This document shows, in pieces, positions 36,560 to 47,779 of a DNA stretch of 64,000 nt. The position numbers were made by a program, and so were the translations under genes. The DNA comes from Welwitschia mirabilis. Taxonomy: Eukaryota; Gnetophyta; Gnetopsida; Welwitschiales. The stretch is taken from contig JBOZIK010000001.1 of the NCBI GenBank assembly GCA_051453625.1, forward strand, positions 131,883,090 through 131,947,089, read 5' to 3'. The notes beneath the pieces are model-generated. The model had not been told where the DNA came from and did not search any database. It saw nothing but the letters and a program-made list of their open reading frames with translations. Position 1 is the stretch's first letter. Each line of letters begins with the position of its first letter.

Positions 36560-38745
36560 CTTTGTCACCAACAACAAATCGATTTGGTTATTTTACATAT
36601 ACATCATCATCTAGATCTCTTTTTACAGATGCTGATTTGGCATCCATTCGCAACAGTTTGCCTTCAACTTCAAGGCGTAAGCAAGGAATGCCTTCACTGA
36701 TTCAAGTCTAGCAAAGGGGGCATAGGTTTCTCCACTGTAAACCAGCTTCTTGCACACATCCTTGTGCAACAAGCCTTGTTTTATGCTTATGGACTCTCTT
36801 ATCAGCATTGTACCTTGCTCTATAAATCTATTTTGTACTTATTATGTTCTTTCCTTTGAGTTTGGGTACCAACATCCATGTGTGCTTATTTGTTCAAATT
36901 CTTGTCTCATTGCATCCATCCAATGTGGATGATCTTTGGCATCATCATATTTATTAGGATTACATGTAATCATTTGAGCATTCATGGCTGCATATTGCAC
37001 AATCAGCTCTTTATTCAAGGCCACCATGTGTGCCGCTTCTTTCAATTGACTTCTAGTCCTGTTTCCGCTAGCATGTGGGACATTATGTTTGATATGCAAT
37101 AATACATTGGTGTTTCTTATATGCTGCCATTTTCGCACTGTTTTTATCAGAGTCTCTATTACTCCATCAATTGTTGGAACATCACTAATTTCATCCATTT
37201 GTTCTTGATGTCATCGTGGACTTCTCATTTTGTAAATCTTAGCATCAGTTTCATAAGCTGATTCATCACTGTCATCATAAGATTGATGAATTTACAGGGC
37301 TGGCTTGGAGGTTTCTGTGAGCCTCTCTTCTTTGAAACTCACATCAATGCTTTCCACAATCTTTTGTGTCTCTATGCCGAGACGCCTATGTGCCTTGCTG
37401 GTTTATGGGTAATCAACAAAGATCCAAGGCCTTGATTCCAATGTATCTCTGACTGGTTTTATGTATGTAACATAAAATTTGCAGGCAAAGATTTTAATGT
37501 GGGACAAGTTAGATTTCAACCCCAACCAAGCCTCACAGGAACTGATATCCTTTTTGCAAGCAATCTATTTTGCATATGGGTAGCTGTACTCACTGCTTCA
37601 GCCAAGTACTCTATATGACAAATCAATCCCATTTAATGTGGTTCTTGCCATGTCAACTACTGACCTATTTTTCCTTTCTGCCACCCCTTTTCATGGAGGG
37701 GTATATGCAGTAGTTGTTTAATATTTGATACCATTGTTCTCCGAGAATTCTCTGAATTCCACAATGTTGTGTTCTACTTCCCTGTCACTTCTTGATACCC
37801 TGATTTTAAAACTTCTCTCATTCTCTACCCATCTTTTGTAAAGTTGAAAATAAAGCAGAGCTTGAGACTCATACATCATAAAGAAAATATGTGAAACCTT
37901 GCTATTATTAATGAATGCGATAGAATATGTGTTGTCATTAAGGCTTGGTGTCCTCATGGGACCAAAGATATCAGTATGCACAAGTTCCGATGCAGTCCTC
38001 CTCCTATTCTCAATCCTTGGAAATGATGCACACGTAACACCTTTTCATCCTTAATAATTTTGCATGTATCATTTTCTAAAATGATTTGGTAACCTTTTGT
38101 TGTCGATTTGACCTAGAGTAATTAGATCGTATTTGATATTAGCAAAGTATAATACATCATGGATAATAAACACTTGATCTTTTTAAACCTTCCCCGATGC
38201 ATTCAATTTGATCACATGCATCGCCACCAAATCCAACTTGGCCAGACACATGTAACTTATGTTACAAATATCTCACTTTGATCAGTCATATCATGGTGAG
38301 CAGCTACTATCACATATCCATTCTATTGGCCTCGTTATAATCAGGACTACTTGTTTTTTGATCATTGCAATAAAACCTAATTCATTCTTCTCTTCAATAC
38401 TGTCACACGCACACTCTTTTGCTCCTCATTTTCTTTGGCTTCTTAGCCAAGTAAACACCATTTCCTTTATCTTTTATTGTTTGTCGACACTCCCTAGCAA
38501 AATGAGTGGACTTTTGACAATAACAGCTATGTGGGTTTTCTTCCATTTCCCCTTCCTCTTCCTCTTTGATTTTGATTACCATTGTTATGCTGATTGGAAT
38601 AATTTAATGAGCTTGATTTCGATTTTGGGCATCTCTTCATCCCTTTCAAAATTTTCTTGGTGTTACCCATTTTGTTTTTTCCTTCCATATTTTATGTGTT
38701 CCTCTGTTGCCCTCAAGGGCTTCACCTTATTAATTTGTTTGAGCC
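36560..38745 (-). pseudogene. Outer copia element C3: gag end, integrase and start of RT
   Basis: Reading down the minus strand: a CCHC-like zinc knuckle CYCQKSTHFAREC at about 38490 with its first Cys replaced by Ser. Then VLYFANIKYDLITLGQ (gag-pre-integrase, about 38110). Then HTDIFGPMRTPSLNDN (first integrase block, about 37960), SRSDREVEHN (second Asp, about 37780; DRGGE has become DREVE) and KGVAERKNRSVVDMART (catalytic Glu kept, about 37660). After this come HPHWMDAMRQEFEQI (the pre-RT block, about 36930) and KQGLLHKDVCKKLVYSGETY with APFARLESVKAFLAYA (RT start, about 36720). Stops and frameshifts are numerous. RT is cut off near 36560, so the rest of RT, RNase H and the 3' LTR are missing. 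The front of gag is on the far side of the nested element C4. Confidence 0.85.
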
Positions 38746-39354
38746 CAATGTTAACATGCAGATAAAAACTGGAACTATCAACAAACGGCAAGAACAGAGA
38801 TGTTGGTTAATAGTGGTTAGTAACCACTTTTCACCAACAGATAAAAGTGTCTTTAACTAGATTATGTTACTCCATTAAATGGCTTTCCAAGTTCACCATC
38901 AAAACGTTCCTTCGGCCTATGGATTTTTAAGTCAAATCACAAACCTTACAAAAGGATAAAGATGGAGTGTCATGTGCGCAGCTGCACTATATCATTCCAA
39001 GTTAAGCACCAAGAAGAAGAGCTCTAAAACCTTGATGATACAATGACAGCTTGAAGAGAAGTGTACTTTCCACAAAAATAGCGTAACTAACAAGATTTCA
39101 AAGAATACAGATTGATTTTACAAAAGAAGCATTAACTGAAAAACAAACTTTTTATTCTATCTAAGATCATAAGGTTTTTTGATTGATTTGGTAACTCCCA
39201 AATGGTCTTCAGTTCCCTAGGTCTTGCACTGAACAAGTAGGAATGTGTTAACGTTAATGAAAAGAAAAAAAGATCAAACAGCGAGTTGATTGGTCGACCT
39301 TTAGAAACATCCAGATAACCTGAGGAGCATGTCAAAGATTTTTGTAGAGATCCA

Positions 39355-39707
39355 TGTTGCAGATTTATCAACAAAAATGCAATAAAGCAAAACAGAATAA
39401 CAAGCCAAAAAGAAAACAACACACAGATTTATGTGGTCTGGGCCTTTGTTACCCTACATCCACAAGAAGCAATGCAGAGCTCTATCGACAGTTTAGGAGC
39501 AAAATGTCAAGAGACATACAAACAACCCTCAAGCAATTTTAAATAAGCTTAGGGTTAGGGTTTCAAGCCAATCTTGTCCTTTCTCCTCTTTTTATTACCC
39601 CAAGGGAGTTAACACCCTAACTTCCCTTTCACAACATTCAAAGAGATCTCAAAATTAAAACATAATATTAGAACATTAACTAACAAATTTGGCTTCGCAT
39701 ATCAACA
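39355..39707 (-). mobile_element. 353-bp solo LTR inserted in the C4 3' LTR
   Basis: The other LTR copy of C4 lacks this block, so the insertion is seen directly. It begins TGTTGCAG and ends ATCAACA (inverted TGTTG...CAACA), and is flanked by ATCCA (39350-39354) and ATCTA (39708-39712), a 5-bp target duplication with one change. Inside, AACACACAGATTTATGTGGT resembles the conserved ACGTGG stretch of copia LTRs, here read in reverse, which gives the minus orientation. There is no internal domain, so it is a solo LTR left by LTR-LTR recombination. Confidence 0.85.
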
Positions 39708-39710
39708 ATC

Positions 39711-39770
39711 TAGTCGTCCTCAGAAAAAGCTCAGTCATCCTCAGAAAAAGCTTAGTCGCCCTCAGAAGAT
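39711..39770. repeat. 21-bp tandem repeats in the C4 3' LTR
   Basis: Three units of the type AGTCGTCCTCAGAAAAAGCTC follow each other, whereas the 5' LTR has one (GGTCGCCCTCAGAAG at about 46707). The expansion is specific to this copy and adjoins the solo LTR insertion. Confidence 0.75.
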
Positions 39771-39993
39771 TCAATCTACAGAGTGATTATCAGCTGATTT
39801 CAATCTAGTCAACCTCAGAAAATGTTAGGTCACCTTCAGCTAATCCAATTGACCTCAAAAAAATGTTTGGTCTCCCTCAGCTGATATTAGTTTCTGATAG
39901 GAAAGATCTCAAGTCGCCCTCACTAGAGATCCAGACCGCCTACCCCAAAACAAGCATTACGAAAACACCAAAAATCAATTTCTTAGAGGGGTA

Positions 39994-40008
39994 AATTCCC
40001 CCTTTATT
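39994..40008 (-). promoter_or_regulatory. Polypurine tract of C4
   Basis: On the minus strand AATAAAGGGGGAATT abuts the 3' LTR. It is the RNase H-resistant primer for plus-strand DNA synthesis in copia elements. Its direct contact with the LTR fixes the LTR border at 39993. Confidence 0.7.
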
Positions 40009-40348
40009 ATTGATGACAATTTGAAGAAGTTATGGAAGACAATTTCCCCTTAAGCTAGGCTTAAGAAAAAGAAAAGCTCCCCCTCAATATATGCATAGAA
40101 ATGGGCAAAAGGAGGCCTTAGATTTTTTTTTTTTTAAATAAAAACTTTTTATTACATATCCAATATTACCAGCAATCGATTATACAACCCATATCATTCT
40201 GAGACAAACACGAAAGCATCTGATTAGCCACTAACAAAAACGCCAAGACTATCACAAACTTCATCATGTAAAGTTGACTACAAACTACATAGCAAAGTAT
40301 AACTCTGCCTTTTGATATTGGATGGCATTTTGGCATTAATGCATCATA

Positions 40349-41515
40349 TTAATCCCCCTTCGGCATCAATAATAAAAGACCTGACACTTGACTGCCACTT
40401 GGAGTTGTGTCAACAACTAGAGTTTCACTAGCCCCAAAAGCCTCTTTGATGTGCCTAGTTAAAGAGTCCACAACATGCAGAAGATGAAAAACTTCTAGAG
40501 TGTAAGATGCCTTAAGTTTTGGCTTCAAGGAAGAGGCTCGTTCATCAAAAATGTGCATGCAAAACAAACAGTGTAATCAATAGGTCCTATAAGTGTATGA
40601 GCTTGACAATTCAAATGAGGTACATTGAAATATTTGAAAATTTTAGTTATCAAAAAGAATACGGCAGAGACCGCTTTTTATGAGGTTAAAGTTAATTCAC
40701 CATATGGCAAAGCATGATGAAAGAAGCATTAATATCCTTTCTTGTCTCCAAACAGTATAGAAGATAAGCACAGGAGTTGGAGAGTTCATCTCTATAACCA
40801 GCAACAACGAAGAAGTTGAAAGAAAGGAGGAGATGAAGATAACAGAACCTGCGATGAACGTTTGAGGCTGTAAGAGCCTGCATACATTCCACGTACCTAC
40901 CACATATTTTTAGTGGTTTGCTCCTTTTCATCAAAGGTTTCTACCAATGGCTAATACTCTCCCATGCTTCCTCCTCGCAAGCCTATTAGAGTGGAAATTA
41001 AATCTATAGTAATCCTCATTTCCTTGCCAAAACCTAAGGTAATTAGGGTAGAATTTGCAGCATAATACTTCGCACTGGAGTAGATCAACCTTATAACTAA
41101 AGAATAACAAGTTCTTTGAATATGTAAGAAATAACCCTAGTTTGCCTCACTGAGAAGTCGTTGAATAATCTTCAGGCTTTAAAATTGCACTATTATAAGT
41201 TCTTTCCATGACAATAGGGCTTCAAAGTTTTCTTCAAAATACTCAACATCTACAATTGACATCCCTACAAAATAGTATGATGGTGACAGAAGTAACCCCA
41301 GTTTACCTCACTAAGACATTGTTGAACAACCTTGAGGCTTTGAAACTCCACTGTTACAAGTTCTCGCCATGGTTATAGGGCTTGTTTCAAAGTTTTCTTC
41401 AAAAGTCTCAATATCTACAATTGACATCCCTACAAAATAGTATGATCATGGCTTCCTTGCAGCCTCCTTTCTCTTCTTCTTAGAGTTTTCACCACTTGCC
41501 TAGAAGCCATCTTTA
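40349..41515 (-). pseudogene. Accessory ORF of C4 between RNase H and the polypurine tract
   Basis: Minus-strand frames, joined across stops and a frameshift, read MASRQVVKTLRRRERR at about 41510. After the duplicated part come YLLYCLETRKDINASFIMLC (about 40760), an HMVYGEL-type passage, FFLITKIFKYFNVPHL (about 40640) and FHLLHVVDSLTRHIKEAF (about 40460), ending at 40349. The pattern hydrophobic-DSIL/LETR...NASFIM-HM...YG...LITKIFKYFNV resembles the plant retroelement-associated ORF often annotated as a putative plant transposon protein domain. Its function is unknown. SIRE-type copias often carry extra sequence here, usually described as env-like, but I see no transmembrane or signal features. 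Confidence 0.5.
41127..41449. repeat. 161-bp tandem duplication in the C4 accessory region
   Basis: 41127-41288 and 41289-41449 are two copies, each from AGAA-TAACCC-AGTTT-CCTCACT to CAAAATAGTATGAT. They differ at about 20 positions by eye, including a few short indels. Since C4 itself is old, this may predate or follow its insertion. Confidence 0.8.
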
Positions 41516-41949
41516 TGGAAGAAATTACAGAGTGAGAAGAATGGAAGATGAAAAGAGATAGGCGGAAAAGGAAAAAGCTTTATGGAGGGTAGAAAACAAG
41601 GGGTTTTAAAGAGAAGGAGGAGACAAAGACATGCATGACATGACAAGTGGTGATTGGGAGATCAGGTTTGGATGTAACGAAGATCTTAGGGCAATTGGAC
41701 AAGAAGTGAAGTGCAACGCCTTAGAAGCACACCCATGTAATCTAACCACCTTTGATAAGCTTTGAAAATAACAAAATAATGCCATGGTCTCTCGAACAAT
41801 TAGTCAACCTCAATAATTATTTGGTCGACCCCATAAGAAACATATTTTAATAGTAAAAAGAGTGAGGTGGACCTCTTTGTAAAACAAAGGTGGGTTTAGT
41901 CAACTAAATTTGTTGTTTAGTTAACTCTATACCTTTTTTATCTCACATT

Positions 41950-43130
41950 CTGAAAGAACCCCTAAACAATAACTTAAAATTTCAAATCTATTTGACAATA
42001 ATGGCTTGATAAAAATATTTGCTAATTAATCTTGAGCAAAAATATATTCTAAAGATATTACCTTCTGCCCTAGAAGTTCTCGTATGAAATGACACTTTTC
42101 AATGTGCTTGGTTTAAGAATGTTGTACTAAGTTATAAGTAATCTGAATAACACTTCAATTGTCACACATTATTAGAACTTCTGATGTTTCTGTTCCAAAA
42201 TCCTTTGATGTTTCCATCATCCATAGCGTTAAGTACAACAATAGCAAGCAACAATGTACACAGCTTCTATGGTGGATAAGGATATTGAATTTTGTTTCTT
42301 GTTATACCATGTTGTTAGACATTTTCCAAGAAACAAACATCCTCCACTACTACTTTTTTTATCATCTTTGCATCCAACCCAATCCGCATCGTTATAACCT
42401 ATTAAACTTAGTGATGTATCATAAGGATACCATATGCCAAAATCAATTGTACCTTCAACATATCCAAGTATCCTTTTTGCAGCCACCATGTGAGATTCCT
42501 TAGGCTTGCCCTAATATCTAGCACACAATTTAACAGTAACAGTAATGTAAGGTCTGATTGCAATTAAATATAATGGGCTACTTATGATACTTTGTACACA
42601 TTTGTAGCCACAGGAGTGTTGACAGATTTTGCATTTTTAATCCAATTTTTTTATTAAATCATGTGAATATTTACTCTCATGCATAAAGATTCCATTTTCA
42701 AATTATTTTATTTGAAAGCCTAAAAACATGCTCACTACTCCCACTATGCTCATTTCAAATTCTAAACTCATTAGTCTTGCAAAATGTAAAGATAAACCTT
42801 CATTAGTGGATCCACATATAGTGTCATCAACCTTGATTTAAACTAGGATAAACTCATTCTCGACACCTTTTCTAAATAACATTTGGTTAATAGTACCTCT
42901 TACAAATCCATTTTGTGCCAATAATACTTTTCTCAGTAGGCTTAGGAACAAAAGACCAAACCTGATTTCTTGCAAACTATTCATAACTCTTCTTGCATAG
43001 TTACCATCCAATTTGAATCTAATTCAACTTCTTCAAAATTCTGTGGCTGAATTTGAGACGCAAAGGGAACTTAAGCACTAAAAATATTAAGAGAGTTTTG
43101 ATAGTTGCACCTTGCTTAACATTGCCAATG
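41950..43130 (-). pseudogene. C4 reverse transcriptase end and RNase H
   Basis: The minus strand has the RNase H region VAAKRILGYVEGTIDFGIWY, NDADWVGCKDDKKSSSGGCL and SISLSTIEAVYIVA (42229-42489). Then, across frameshifts, TKHIEKCHFIRELL and RFEILSYCLGVL near 41960-42090. In the copia family the D-A-D-W and S-T-x-E-A-E motifs carry catalytic acids; here DADW is kept and the EAE motif has become EAV. RT upstream (42500-43130) is visible only as short pieces, for example NWMVTMQEEL (about 43005), where the family has W..AM..E. Confidence 0.75.
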
Positions 43131-43170
43131 AGTAACACTAGAGGACAATCCTTAAGCTCTCTTACTCCAT

Positions 43171-44206
43171 CTAAATTCTTAGACTTGCAATAACTTTGTC
43201 ATAATAAAAATTTGGAGATGCTAAATCAACATCTTCATCAGAAATCTGAGTTTTATCCAGAACATCATTAATCTTTGCATTGATAGCTTCTTCCACATGA
43301 AGTGTACACTTATTGTAAACTCTATATGCCCTACTTGAAAAAAAGTACCCTAAGAAAACACCTTCATCTACCTTTGAGTTAAACCTGGCCAAGTTCTCAC
43401 AATCTTTCAATAGAAAGCACTTGTTGCCAAAGGTTTTGAGATATGATATGTTTGGCTTCTTACTTTTCCAGAGTTTGTAAGGAGTTTTGTCAATTCCAAG
43501 CCTCGAATAAACTTTGTTGATGATGTGACAAGTTGTGTTCTTGGCTTCAACCCAAAACCTCTTTGGAACTTCTTTATTGTTTTAATATTAAATCCTGCCA
43601 TATCCAAAAGAGTATGGTTTTTCATTTCTAACACACTATTTCGTTGAGGAGTCTTGGGGGCTGAAAATTCATGCTCAACAGCATTGTTAGCACCATAATT
43701 TTCAAACTTATCGTTGTCAAATTCACCACCATGATCATTTCTTATTCTTTTAATAATTTATCCCTTTTCAATTTGTAAATTTCTTGCAAATTTTCACAAA
43801 GGCACCATAAGCAAAGATTTCGCTTGCAAAGAGGCTATCCATGTAAATCTAGTGTAGTCATCAACCATATCTAAGAATAACATTTACCTAACAAGCTTTA
43901 TATTTGAATTGATCCAACAAGACCCATGTGAATAAGATCCAAAGGCATACTTGTGGTAATATCACTCTTGCTCTCATGGGAAGTCCTTACCTATTTTCCT
44001 TCTTGGCAAACATCATACAAACCTTAGTGAGTAAGAGAAATTATAGGCAAACCTCTAACATACTCACCAATGCATATCTTCTTCAGATTTTCAAAGTTTA
44101 GATGATCTAGTATTTGATGCCATAGAACATCATCTTGAACTTCAGCTATCAAGCAAGGATTTTCAAAAGATGGGTTGAAACAATATTGTCTCTTGGCTTC
44201 AAGCAA
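43171..44206 (-). pseudogene. C4 gag-pre-integrase and integrase
   Basis: At 44024-44206 the minus strand reads QDDVLWHQILDHLNFENLKK, the conserved LWHxRLGHLN motif of the zinc-binding pre-integrase domain with Gly changed to Asp. Integrase follows with a DHGGEFDN-type second block near 43730 and PKTPQRNSVLEMKNHTLLDM (about 43650-43590), where QQNGVxERxN has become QRNSVLEMKN. The catalytic Glu may be kept but surrounding residues are altered. The last part, KDCENLARFNSKVDEGVFLG (about 43395), is the C-terminal FxxKxDxGxFLGY motif. Frames shift several times. Confidence 0.75.
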
Positions 44207-44229
44207 AACTTGATCTATGGCTCCATGTC

Positions 44230-44533
44230 TTATAGTACACTTATTAGTATCAAAAAATGCTCTATGACCTTTATTACAAATTGACTTATCCTTAACAAAT
44301 TATGCTCGAGACTTTTCACACATAAAACTACATAGATTACCTCCAACAATGCATCCAATACCTTCAATCCCTGCCTTAGCCTCGTCTCCAAACGCCACTT
44401 CTCCACCATCATACTCCATGAAACTGATAAAGCTTGATTTGTCACCTATCATATGTCTAGAACATCCACTATCAAGATAACAGCAAGTCTGATTAGCCAT
44501 TTTGAGAGCAATTTGAATAGGAACACTCTTCAT
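44230..44533 (-). pseudogene. C4 aspartic protease
   Basis: The minus strand reads MANQTCCYLDSGCSRHMIGD (about 44500-44440). In copia proteases W-Y-L-D-S-G-C-S-R-H-M-T-G is the active-site region and DSG the catalytic triplet, here intact. SFISFMEYDGGEVAFGDEAK follows as expected. Frame is kept for about 77 codons (44300-44533), then shifts. Confidence 0.8.
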
Positions 44534-44742
44534 GGATGTTTTAGGTATCCAAACAAAACATTTATGTCTTTTGTGTCAAAGCAATATATTTAGGAATAAA
44601 CTTACACCATGGAATGTTGAAACAAACTCTTGTATATGGAACAACCTATTTTAAAGTGCCCTTTTCTACTACAAAAATGACAAGAAATATTCACTACTGA
44701 AAAGTTAGGAGTAGTTCTTACCATTGAACATTTGCTATGAAC

Positions 44743-46028
44743 CTAGTTTGCAATGGGTCTGAATTGGTTTGATGTTGATGCTCCATTACATTTTCTAAAT
44801 CCAATACCTACCTTATCATAAGAAGGCTTCCCCCTTGCAACTAAGTTATTAAAATTTATTTTGCCAATAGTAAACCTTTCTACTGTTTGAGCTACCTCTT
44901 CAATCTCTCTTTTTAACTTTTCAATCTCCTTGTCTTTATGAGTCAATATCTCAATCAAACCCTTGTTTTCTTGTATAAGACCATTGATTTTAAGGGCTAA
45001 GACTTGACTTCCTTGTATAATTCTCGTTCAACATCATTAAGGATATCCTCATCTTCAAAAAATCACATGTTTGAGGCCACATACTTTTCTATTTGAAGAG
45101 ACAAAAGCCATGAGAGAGATTCGATGACTTTCAAATTCTAAGTCGCACTCACCATCACTCTCATCATCATCCCAAGTTACAAAGAGAGCTTTTTCCCCTT
45201 TTCTTTTTTTCCTCTCTCTTGTTATCCAGACATTCATTTGATATATGTCCAAAGCCTTTAGATGAGTAGCCCTGAATGTCCTTTTCCTTGTCATCCTTTC
45301 TCCTTGACGACCCTCTTGCTTGAGTGCTATCATTTCTCTTTCTCGTAAACTTCTAAAATGCTCTTGTGAAAAGTACCTCTTCATCATCACTATCCAAATC
45401 TTGTTCTAAGCCTTCTTTGTTCTCAACATTCTCATAAGTTGCAGCTAAGCCTGTGCTCTTTCTCTTCATTTTTTCAAACTTTAATTCAAAAGTCTATAAA
45501 TTGCCTTGAAGTTTATCCATCCTCATGTTGCTTAGGTCCTTGCTTCCCTCTATGGCCATAGCTTTTTGACTCAAACCTTTTTGGGAAGTATATCAAAGCC
45601 TTTTCTTCTTACAATTCTTGATTCTTCCACCTGTTCACCTAAAGCACACATTTGAATTTACAATGTTAGTTAACTTTGTAAGGATATCACTTATACCTTC
45701 ATCTTCTCCCATTTCGATGTCTCTAAACTAGGTGATGACCATCTACAGCTTTGCTTGTTTTACTAGACTTGTTCCTTCATGAGCATTCTCTAAGATATCC
45801 TAAGCTTCTTTGCTTGTAGTGAAGTTTATTGTCCTTTTGAGATCTTCTGGACCTACGACACAGAAAACGGCATTTAAACCTTTAAAATAAGTTAAGATTT
45901 TTCAGATTTTTGTCTGTGGTAGCTAGAAGAAAGTACCCTTGTTCAATGCATTCCCAAGTATCTAGATCTATGGACGGAACAAAAACTCTCATAAGCAAAG
46001 ATTTGTTAGTATCTTTTGCTCTACCTAG
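44743..46028 (-). pseudogene. C4 gag
   Basis: From right to left: a leader with many stops (46000-45400), then FTRAF-KFTRKRND and KGFGHISNECLDN at about 45240. That is a zinc knuckle of the C-x2-C-x4-H-x4-C type in which the first two cysteines are lost. Next come LFVTWDDDESDGECDLEFES (about 45180-45120), the acidic stretch typical of SIRE-type gag. At 44743-44958 follow a coiled-coil-like segment, LTHKDKEIEKLKREIEEV, and the joining region to protease. Gag would form the virus-like particle shell; this copy cannot. Confidence 0.7.
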
Positions 46029-46039
46029 CTCTAATACCA
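46029..46039 (-). promoter_or_regulatory. Primer-binding site of C4
   Basis: The minus strand reads TGGTATTAGAGC, one transition away from TGGTATCAGAGC, complementary to the 3' end of initiator-Met tRNA, the usual copia primer. It lies two bases inside the LTR end at 46042. Confidence 0.8.
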
Positions 46040-46041
46040 AC

Positions 46042-46954
46042 TGAAAGGAGGACCATCTCTGGAGGGGATGAATAGTGTAATCCATAATTTAAAACTACCT
46101 TAAAAGGGAAAAAATATCTACTTAAGATAATAATCAATGTTAACATGTAAACAAAAACTGGAACTATCAACAAAATACAATGGTGATTTTGGTGAATAGC
46201 AGTTAGCAAGCACTCTTCAACCAAGAGACAAAGTGTCTTTGGCCGAATTATATTACTTCATTAAATGGTTTTTGAGGTTTACCATAAAACCTTTACCTTA
46301 GCCTATGGATTTTTAGGGTAAATCCACAATTCTTATAGAAGGATAGGTATGGAATGTGAGACAAGCACAAATGCATGATATCATTCCAAGTTAAGCATGA
46401 AGAAGAAGAGCTCTAAAACCTTGATGATATTTTTATAAAAATAGCAAAGCTAAGAAGATTCAACAGAATATAGATTGATTTTACAAAAGAAGCATTAACC
46501 CCAAAACAAACTCTTCATTCTATTTGAGATCCTAGGTTTTGTGATTGATTACAACTTCCAAATGATCCTCAATTCCCTATATCTTGCCTGAAACAAACTG
46601 GAGTGTGCTCATTTTCAAGGAAAAATCAGACAGCTAGTTGATCAATTGATCTTAAGAAACATCCAATCAACCAAACAAGCATACCAAAGATTTCTGTAGA
46701 GATCTGGTCGCCCTCAGAAGATTCTGTCTACAAAGTCATTGTCAGCTGATTTGAATGTAGTCAACCTCAGAAAATGTTAAGTCACCCTCAATTGATCAAG
46801 TTGACCTCAGAAAAATGTTTGGTGGCCCTTAGTTGATTTAGTTTCTTACAAGAAAGATCATGAAGTCTTTAAAGTCACCCTCACCACAGATTCGATGCAC
46901 CCAACCTAAAACAAGCCTTAAGAAAACACCAAAAAACAATTTCTTGAAAGGGCA
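46042..46954 (-). repeat. 5' LTR of C4
   Basis: 913 bp, TG (46042) to CA (46954) as read on the plus strand. It is bounded on the left by the primer site and on the right by the broken gag of C3. It pairs with the 3' LTR at 38746-39993. Confidence 0.8.
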
Positions 46955-47777
46955 TCAATGACAAGACTTTTCCTAACACCATATCCATAAAGGGTGATGT
47001 GAGACATCTTAGTTTTAGTGCTACATCATTATTATTTATAGTATGCCTAGCTCCATCCAAGTCTTGCACCACATCCTTAACTCTTTGAACATAGTCTTCT
47101 ATGCTCTACTCTTTTTTCATCCTCCTGTTCTCAAATTTTGCTCCCATATTATATAACTTAATACCCTTCACCTTATCATGGCCTTGATAAACAAGGTTAA
47201 GGCCATGTCCCATATTGTATCCCTATTTAAATTCTTTGATCTTTTGTGCTTCCTCCATGTTCATGGGTCCTAGGATAATTGAAATCATTCTCCTATCAAG
47301 CATTTTGCTCTATTTGAGTTACTCTCCATCTGCGTCATCCTTTTGTTCTGGAAGGTTATCAACATCACTTTGCTTGTACCTCAGCAATCCTTTACCCTTT
47401 CAATTGATTTCTATTTTATATGTCCACATCTCATACTTATCTACATCAAGTGTGGAGATGTTTCCATATTTTTGTTCAATAGTATCTTCTTTCACTTGTT
47501 GGGCTGAAAGTTTACTCATTTGTTAGTTTGAGAATTAATTGGTGGCTGGTTCGAGTCTACTAGGTTCTCACTTAAGCTTAAAAAGTTACTCGCATCTCCA
47601 TCTTGGTTTTCAAATTCTAATTCCTTGATAACTTTGTCACTTGGAGAAACACACTATCTCTCAAATTTTTCTTTTAGCCTTTTTACATCTTTTTTATTCC
47701 TTATAGTTTCTTTGTTCTCAATTTTGATGTCTCATAGTCTCTATTGTTGTTACATGCTTAGACGGGCTCTAACACCA
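46955..47777 (-). pseudogene. Gag N-terminal part and primer site of outer copia C3
   Basis: The minus strand reads, across four stops, YGNISTLDVDKYEMWTYKIE, LLRYKQSDVDNLPEQKDDAD, NMEEAQKIKEFK, GYNMGHGLNLVYQGHDKVKG, IKLYNMGAKFENRRMKKE, SIEDYVQRVKDVVQDLDGAR and LKLRCLTSPFMDMVLGKVLS. This is a copia gag (UBN2/gag-polypeptide type) with the usual W-x-Y, L-x-x-Y-x-M-K and T-L-P-like order. It stops exactly at the C4 LTR. TTTGGTGTTAGAGCCC at about 47765-47780 (minus) is a degraded Met-tRNA primer site. Confidence 0.8.
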
Positions 47778-47779
47778 AA

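Larger units (their letters stand above)
38746..39993 (-). repeat. 3' LTR of C4, truncated, with a nested solo LTR
   Basis: It matches 46142-46954. Shared anchors are GGAACTATCAACAAA, CCTATGGATTTTTA, AAGAAGAAGAGCTCTAAAAC, GAAAATGTTA and GAAAACACCAAAAA. The part equivalent to 46042-46140 is missing at its left end. It contains the 353-bp solo LTR (39355-39707) and an extra set of 21-base repeats (39711-39770). Confidence 0.8.
38746..46954 (-). mobile_element. Inner SIRE-like copia retrotransposon C4, nested in C3
   Basis: A nearly complete minus-strand copia. It has a 5' LTR on the right (46042-46954), primer site, gag, protease, integrase, RT, RNase H, an accessory ORF region, a polypurine tract and a 3' LTR on the left (38746-39993). 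It splits the gag of C3: C3 gag reads up to 46955 on the right and resumes at 38745 on the left. About 100 bases of the 3' LTR end and some C3 gag are missing at the left junction, so no target duplication is left. All coding parts have stops or frameshifts. Confidence 0.85.

Noticed and set aside
38259-38765. 168-codon plus-strand frame
   Set aside because: It is the antisense shadow of the C3 gag zinc-knuckle region and overlaps the C4 LTR junction.
40124-40137. T run with AATAAA-like sequence on the minus strand, considered a retropseudogene poly(A) tail
   Set aside because: No target duplication was found, and the coding remnants upstream fit an accessory ORF of C4 itself.
42159-42503. 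114-codon plus-strand frame
   Set aside because: Antisense of the C4 RNase H region.
47215-47526. 103-codon plus-strand frame
   Set aside because: Antisense shadow of the C3 gag (NMEEAQKIKEFK...), which is clearly coded on the minus strand.
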